Of a stretch of 64,000 bases of DNA, positions 59,665 through 64,000 are shown piece after piece. Every line of letters begins with the position of its first letter. Within the stretch, counting starts at the first letter, position 1. This stretch comes from Rubritepida flocculans DSM 14296 (GTDB taxonomy: Bacteria; Pseudomonadota; Alphaproteobacteria; Acetobacterales; Acetobacteraceae), in NCBI RefSeq assembly GCF_000425365.1, contig NZ_AUDH01000002.1:62001-126000 (forward strand). The letters run 5' to 3'. The notes beneath the pieces are model-generated. The model saw only the letters and a list, made by a program, of their open reading frames with translations. It was not told where the DNA came from and did not search any database. A program made the translations under genes and the position numbers.

Positions 59665-60204
59665 ATGGCGGGGGTGCTGCGCCGCGCGCTGGATGGGCTC
59701 TACGTCGCGGCCGGCGCGCTCGCGGCCCTCGCCGTCTTCGGCATCTTCGCGGTGATGATGGCGCAGGTGCTGCTGCGCCAGTTCGGCGTGCCGCTGCACG
59801 GGGCGGACGACGTGGTGGCCTATCTCTGCGTCGCCGCCGCCTTTCTCGCGCTGGCCTGGACCTTCACGCGCGGCGAGCTGATCCGGGTGGGGCTTCTCGT
59901 CGAGAACATCCCCCCCGCCGCGCGCCGCTGGCTGGAACTCGCCGTGCTCTCCCTCGCGGCGCTGCTGGTGGGCACCATCCTGTTCCATAGCTGGGCGGAT
60001 GCGATGTTCTCGCGCGAGATCGAGGAGGTGGCGCAGGGCACCGTGCCCTTCCCGCTCTGGATCCCGAAGCTCTCCATCCCGCTCGGCGTGGGCATCCTGC
60101 TGGTGGCGGTGCTCGACTGCTGGGTGCAGGTGCTGCGCGGGGCGAAGCCGCCCTATCAGCGCGCGGCCGAGGCGCGCGCGGCCAACCACGACTTCTCGGG
60201 CTGA
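59665..60204 (+). CDS. TRAP transporter small permease subunit (DctQ-like)
   Basis: A 179-residue protein with four helices. It has the DctQ signature VMMAQVLLRQFGVPLHGADDVVAYL (core QVLLRQFGVPLHGADDV), AWTFTRGELIRVGLLVENI and a final FPLWIPKLSIPLGVGILLVAVL. Length is standard. The gene lies between the second receptor and the large subunit, with six-base gaps on both sides. Confidence 0.92.
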   Translation: MAGVLRRALDGLYVAAGALAALAVFGIFAVMMAQVLLRQFGVPLHGADDVVAYLCVAAAFLALAWTFTRGELIRVGLLVENIPPAARRWLELAVLSLAALLVGTILFHSWADAMFSREIEEVAQGTVPFPLWIPKLSIPLGVGILLVAVLDCWVQVLRGAKPPYQRAAEARAANHDFSG

Positions 60205-60210
60205 ACCGCC

Positions 60211-61512
60211 ATGGGGCTTCTGGAAACGGCGCTGCTGCTGCTCGGCCTGCTCGTGCTCATGCTGGGCGCGGGGCTGTGGGTCGCGCTCGCGCTCACCGGC
60301 GCGGGATGGGTGGCGATGAGCCTCGTGCACCCGCAGCCGGGCCTCTTCCTCGCCACCGCCTTCTGGGAGAGCTCCGCCTCCTGGACGCTGGCGGCGCTGC
60401 CCATGTTCATCTGGATGGGCGAAATCCTGTTCCGCACGCGGCTCTCCAACGAGCTGTTCGGCGGCATCGCGCCCTGGGTGCGGCGGCTGCCGGGGCGGCT
60501 GCTGCACGTGAACATCTTCGCCTGCGGCCTGTTCGGCTGCGTGAGCGGATCGAGCGCGGCCACCTGCGCGACCGTGAGCAAGATCGCCCTGCCCGAGCTG
60601 CAGAAGCGCGGCTATGACCAGCGCGTGGCGATCGGCAGCCTGGCCACGGCGGGCACGCTGGGGCTGCTGTTTCCGCCCTCCATCATCATGGTGGTCTATG
60701 CGGTGGCGGCCGAGGTCTCCATCGTGCGGATCTTCATCGCGGGCTTCCTGCCGGGCTTCCTCGTCGTCGCGCTGTTCAGCCTCTACATCATGATCTGGGC
60801 GAAGCTGACGCCGGGCCGCCAGCCGCCGGCCGACCCGCGCATGGGCTTCCTCGCCAAGCTGCGGGAATCCGCGCAGCTCATCCCCTGCGTGCTGCTCATC
60901 CTCGCCGTGATCGGCTCCATGCTGTTCGGCATCGCCACCGCCACCGAGGCCGCGGCCTGCGGCGTGCTGGGCAGCCTGGTGCTGGCCGCCGCCACGGGCG
61001 GTCTTTCCTGGCGCAGCTTCATCGAGAGCCTCGCCGGGGCCACGCGGCTCTCCTGCATGATCATGTTCATCATCGCCGGGGCGGCCTTCCTGACCAAGGC
61101 GATGGCGCTGACCGGCATCCCGGCGGCGCTGGCGGAGGCGGTCTCGGCCGCGGGGCTCGGGCCCTATGCGATCATCGCCATCCTCGCGCTGGTCTATATC
61201 CTGCTCGGCACCTCGCTCGACGGCGTGTCCATGATCGTGCTCACCACCAGCGTGGTGGTGCCCATGGTGCAGCAGGCGGGGTTCGACCTCGTCTGGTTCG
61301 GCATCTTCATCATCCTGCTCGTCGAGATCGGGCAGGTGACGCCGCCGGTGGGCTTCAACCTCTTCGTGATGCAGAGCATGACGGGGCGCGAACAGACGGA
61401 GATCGCGCTCGCCGCGCTGCCCTTCTTCCTGATGCTGCTGGTGGCGGTGGTGCTGATCACCCTCTTCCCGGCGATCGTCACCTTCCTGCCGGACCTGGTG
61501 CTGGGGCGGTAG
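60211..61512 (+). CDS. TRAP transporter large permease subunit (DctM-like)
   Basis: A 433-residue carrier subunit with about 12 helices: LPMFIWMGEILFRTRLSNELF, SGSSAATCATVSKIALPELQKRGYDQRVAIGSLATAGTLGLLFPPSI (core AATCATVSKIALPELQKRGY) and IGQVTPPVGFNLFVMQSM. The family GxxG loops and PPS/PPVGFN signatures are present. With the 59665 gene and the 58660 receptor it forms a complete TRAP system. It ends 12 bases from a convergent Bug receptor gene. Confidence 0.94.
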   Translation: MGLLETALLLLGLLVLMLGAGLWVALALTGAGWVAMSLVHPQPGLFLATAFWESSASWTLAALPMFIWMGEILFRTRLSNELFGGIAPWVRRLPGRLLHVNIFACGLFGCVSGSSAATCATVSKIALPELQKRGYDQRVAIGSLATAGTLGLLFPPSIIMVVYAVAAEVSIVRIFIAGFLPGFLVVALFSLYIMIWAKLTPGRQPPADPRMGFLAKLRESAQLIPCVLLILAVIGSMLFGIATATEAAACGVLGSLVLAAATGGLSWRSFIESLAGATRLSCMIMFIIAGAAFLTKAMALTGIPAALAEAVSAAGLGPYAIIAILALVYILLGTSLDGVSMIVLTTSVVVPMVQQAGFDLVWFGIFIILLVEIGQVTPPVGFNLFVMQSMTGREQTEIALAALPFFLMLLVAVVLITLFPAIVTFLPDLVLGR

Positions 61513-61524
61513 CGCCCCAGCGCC

Positions 61525-62502
61525 TCACCCCGCCCCGGAGGCGCGGATCACCGGCGTCCAGCGCGTCTGCTCCGCCTCCACCCAGGCGGCGAGGCGCTCC
61601 TGCGCCACCTCCTCGGTGCGGACGAAGGCGGCCTGGTCGAGCCGCTCGCGGATCCCCGGCTCGGCCAGGATGGCGCGCACCGCCTCGGCCAGCCGCGCCG
61701 AGATCGCGGCCGGCAGCCCCGCCGGCCCGCAGAGCATGAACCAGTTGAGGCTGACGACGTTGGCGAAGCCCGCCTCCCGCGCCGTCGGCACATCGGGCAG
61801 GATGGCCGCGCGCTCGGGCGAGGAGACGCAGAGGCCGCGCAGAGTGCCCGAGCGCACCGCGCCCACATTGGCCGCCGCCGTGTCCCACAGCGAGGTGGTG
61901 GTGCCGCCCAGCACGGCCTGCTGCGCCTCGGGCGCGCCGCGGAAGGGCGCGTGCAGAAGCTGCGCGCCCGCCTGAATGCCGAACAGAACCCCCGTCAGAT
62001 GGCCCATGGAGCCGATGCCGGAGGAGCCGAAGCTCACCGCCTCCGGCGCGCGGCGCGCCGCCGCGGCATAGTCCTGCAGGGAGCGGATGGGGCTGTTGCC
62101 CGCCACGGCGCAGAGGATGGGCGCGCCGCCCATCAGCGCGATGTAGCTGAAGCTGCGCGCCGCGCTGTAGGCGAGGCCCGTCTGCATCTGCGGCAGCAGG
62201 ATGAGCGGGCCCGGCGTGGTCAGCAGCAGCGAGTAGCCGTCGGGCCGCTCGTTCGCCGCCGCCGTCAGCCCCACCGCGCCGCCGCCGCCCGCGCGGTTGT
62301 CGATCACGAAGGGCTGGCCGAGGAGGCGCTCCAGCCGCTCCGCCACCGGGCGCATGATGAGGTCCGAGGCGCCGCCGGGCGTGAAGGGGATGATGATGCG
62401 CACCGGCCGGTTGGGCCAGGCGGCCTGGGCGGAAGCGAGCCCGGGCGCAAGGGCGGGGGCCGCGAGCAGCGGCAGCGAGAGGAGGGAGCGGCGTGTCGTC
62501 AT
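61525..62502 (-). CDS. Tripartite tricarboxylate transporter substrate-binding protein (Bug/TctC family)
   Basis: A 325-residue periplasmic receptor. A leader (TTRRSLLSLPLLAAPALAPGLASAQA) precedes VRIIIPFTPGGASDLIMRPVAERL, quoted by its core IPFTPGGASDLIMRPVAE, with FVIDNRAGGGGAVGL and SFGSSGIGSMGHLTG. ATG 62502 is chosen; ATG 62514 would add MPGG. It is the fourth Bug receptor in this window and, like the others, has no TctA/TctB genes beside it. Ligand unknown. Confidence 0.9.
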   Translation of the reverse strand: MTTRRSLLSLPLLAAPALAPGLASAQAAWPNRPVRIIIPFTPGGASDLIMRPVAERLERLLGQPFVIDNRAGGGGAVGLTAAANERPDGYSLLLTTPGPLILLPQMQTGLAYSAARSFSYIALMGGAPILCAVAGNSPIRSLQDYAAAARRAPEAVSFGSSGIGSMGHLTGVLFGIQAGAQLLHAPFRGAPEAQQAVLGGTTTSLWDTAAANVGAVRSGTLRGLCVSSPERAAILPDVPTAREAGFANVVSLNWFMLCGPAGLPAAISARLAEAVRAILAEPGIRERLDQAAFVRTEEVAQERLAAWVEAEQTRWTPVIRASGAG

Positions 62503-62633
62503 GCCCCCGGGCATCGCGCCGCGCGCCGGGCGAATCCAGCCCCCGCGCGCGGGCCAAGGCGCCTGGCTGCGCGTGACCTGCCCAGCCTCTCGCCAGCGGG
62601 GCGCGGGGCCTGCCCATGGAGAGGGCGCGCCGG

Positions 62634-63449
62634 TCACCCCTCCGGCATCGCCTGGGAGAGCCGGCCGCCCAGCCGCAGCGGCGCGACGCGCCGCGCCATC
62701 CCCGTCGCGTCCTGCGTCTCGACGAAAAGCCCGCAGAGCGTGGCCTCGCCCTCGGCCGGCGCCAGGCGCTCGCCGGGCATCTTGCGCCAGAAGCGCAGCG
62801 CCGCCCCGCCCTTCTGCATGCCGATCACGCTGTCGTAGTCGCCGCACATGCCGGCGTCGCTCTGATAGGCGGTGCCGCCGGGCAGGATCTGATGGTCCGC
62901 CGTGGGCACATGGGTGTGGGTGCCGATGACGAGGCTCGCCAGGCCATCGAAGGAGTGCGCGAAGGCCTGCTTCTCGCTGGTCGCCTCGGCGTGCAGGTCG
63001 ATGAGGGCGGCGTGGATGGTCTGGCCGAGGCGGTGCTTCGCCAGCTCCGCCTGCACGGCGCGGAAGGGGTCGTCCAGCGCCTCCATGAACAGCCGGCCCA
63101 TGGCGTTGATCACCAGCGCGCGGCGGTTGCCCGGCACCTCCACCACCACCGCCCCCTGGCCCGGCGTGCCGGGCGGGAAGTTGATGGGGCGGATCACCCG
63201 CCGCTCCTCCTCGAGGTAGGGGATGATCTCCTTGCGGTCCCAGGCGTGGTTGCCGAGGGTGATCACATCCGCCCCCGCGGCGAGGAAGGCGCGCGCCATC
63301 TCGGGCGCGAGGCCGAAGCCGTGCGAGGCGTTCTCGCCGTTCACCACCACGAGGTCGAGCGCAAGGCGCGTGCGCAGGCCGGGCAGCTCGCGGCAGAGCG
63401 CCTCGCGCCCCGCGCGGCCGACGACATCGCCGAGGAAGAGGATTCTCAA
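62634..63449 (-). CDS. YmdB family metallophosphoesterase
   Basis: A 271-residue calcineurin-type phosphoesterase; the family hydrolyses 2',3'-cyclic nucleotides and affects RNA turnover and biofilm choices in Bacillus. Metal-site motifs are in order: LFLGDVVGRAGRE (Asp), VVNGENASHGFGL (Asn, Glu), ITLGNHAWDRKE (Asn, His), LIDLHAEATSEK and VIGTHTHVPTAD (His, His). It starts at TTG 63449 overlapping the upstream stop (TTGA), so it is translationally coupled with the formyl-THF cyclo-ligase gene. That pairing is common in proteobacteria. Confidence 0.93.
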   Translation of the reverse strand: MRILFLGDVVGRAGREALCRELPGLRTRLALDLVVVNGENASHGFGLAPEMARAFLAAGADVITLGNHAWDRKEIIPYLEEERRVIRPINFPPGTPGQGAVVVEVPGNRRALVINAMGRLFMEALDDPFRAVQAELAKHRLGQTIHAALIDLHAEATSEKQAFAHSFDGLASLVIGTHTHVPTADHQILPGGTAYQSDAGMCGDYDSVIGMQKGGAALRFWRKMPGERLAPAEGEATLCGLFVETQDATGMARRVAPLRLGGRLSQAMPEG

Positions 63450-63991
63450 ATGCGGATGACCCCAAGCTCCGTCGCGATCGCCGGCAGCCGCACGTCGAAC
63501 GGCCCGGCCGGCACCCGCGCCACCTCCTGCGCCGCGTAGGCGAGGCCGAGCCGCCCGGCAAGCGGCAGTTCGGCCAGGGTGCGGTCGTAATAGCCGCCGC
63601 CATAGCCGAGCCGCGCCCCCGTCCGGTCGAAGGCGAGGAGCGGCACGAGCAGGAAATCCGGCGCGACGGGCTCGCCCGAGGCGGGCGCCAGCGTGCCGAA
63701 GCGGGCGGGGGCGAGGGGCTCGCCCGGCGCCCAGGCGCGGAAGGCGAGGGGCTGGCCCCGCGGCGGGGTGACGGGCAGGGCCAGGCGATGGCCGCGCGCG
63801 TGCAGGGCGAGCAGCAGCGGGCGCGTGTCGATCTCGCGCCCCATGGGCCAGAAGCCGGCCACCAGCGCACCGGGCGGGGGCGGGGCCTCGCGCAGGACCA
63901 CCTCGGCCAGCCGCGCGCCGAGCGCGGGGTCGCAAGCCTCGCGTCGGGCCAGCGCCTCGCGGCGCAGCGCGGCCTTCTCGGCCTCGATCAC
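63446..63991 (-). CDS. 5-formyltetrahydrofolate cyclo-ligase
   Basis: Converts 5-formyl-THF to 5,10-methenyl-THF with ATP. The 181-residue protein has an N-terminal EKAALRREALARREA, the phosphate-side residues around FWPMGREIDTRPLL, and the signature PLLAFDRTGARLGYGGGYYDRTL with the GGGYYD loop, quoted as GARLGYGGGYYDRTL. GTG 63991 is the first start, but the frame stays open to the window edge, so the true start could lie further upstream. It overlaps the YmdB gene by TTGA. Confidence 0.9.
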   Translation of the reverse strand: MIEAEKAALRREALARREACDPALGARLAEVVLREAPPPPGALVAGFWPMGREIDTRPLLLALHARGHRLALPVTPPRGQPLAFRAWAPGEPLAPARFGTLAPASGEPVAPDFLLVPLLAFDRTGARLGYGGGYYDRTLAELPLAGRLGLAYAAQEVARVPAGPFDVRLPAIATELGVIRI

Positions 63992-64000
63992 GCGCGGAGC

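Noticed and set aside
1-64000. tRNA, rRNA, CRISPR array, prophage or insertion-sequence genes
   Set aside because: Gaps were read for typical motifs and none was found; no transposase, integrase or phage protein is encoded. A tRNA scan would be needed to exclude a missed tRNA.

Overview
The window is very G+C-rich chromosomal DNA from an alphaproteobacterium, most likely a Rhodospirillales/Acetobacteraceae member of the Roseomonas type. Reasons: an RNase E with a long acidic insertion and a C-terminal GWWKR motif, an aapJQMP amino-acid ABC operon, and several stand-alone tripartite-tricarboxylate (Bug/TctC) receptors next to TRAP transporters. Genes are tightly packed with many ATGA, GTGA and TGATG overlaps. 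I saw no rRNA, tRNA, CRISPR array, prophage or insertion sequence.

Layout. 1-2694: purine genes purC, purS and purQ, with three small overlapping membrane-protein genes between purS and purQ. 2715-5691 (minus): a four-gene export cluster of a tyrosine-rich secreted protein, a coiled-coil/beta-barrel outer-membrane protein, a periplasmic C39 peptidase-like protein and a small secreted protein. It resembles the FapF/FapD half of functional-amyloid secretion but with a different cargo. 5820-7912: a GltS-type glutamate carrier and an N-acetylmuramoyl-L-alanine amidase. 8548-15339: RNase E, an enoyl-CoA hydratase-family protein, then an overlapping trio of flavin disulfide reductase, TVP38/TMEM64 membrane protein and radical SAM enzyme. 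15340-19646: GntR regulator, tricarballylate oxidation genes tcuA-tcuB and a Bug receptor. 19737-24612: dihydrolipoyl dehydrogenase, a MetE-like methyltransferase and two more Bug receptors.

24733-33966: dipeptide-type binding protein, amidohydrolase, prolyl iminopeptidase, zinc-ribbon protein, endonuclease V, DUF423 protein, RlmM-like methyltransferase, acyltransferase and Kup potassium carrier. 34017-39393: the aapJQMP operon, divergent from an ornithine cyclodeaminase-family gene. 39421-44214: MarR regulator and a TRAP operon ending in a degenerate MhpD/FAH-like protein. 44176-47885: small membrane proteins and a two-subunit sodium:solute symporter. 48048-50637: FAH hydrolase, YdhR-like monooxygenase and SDR. 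50855-56572: a mannose-based surface polysaccharide locus (manC, two glycosyltransferases, a DUF4214 protein). 56644-63991: AhpD-like protein, small HicA-like protein, a second TRAP operon with two tandem receptors, a fourth Bug receptor, YmdB phosphodiesterase and 5-formyltetrahydrofolate cyclo-ligase.

Themes. Uptake and oxidation of organic acids dominates: TTT receptors, TRAP systems, GltS, the symporter, tcuAB and FAH-type hydrolases. The candidates for something undescribed are the tyrosine-rich cargo cluster and a family of intergenic inverted repeats. The first bases of these repeats coincide with the stop codon (TGA) of the gene they follow; copies lie at 18541, 19739, 24610, 39423 and 58400.
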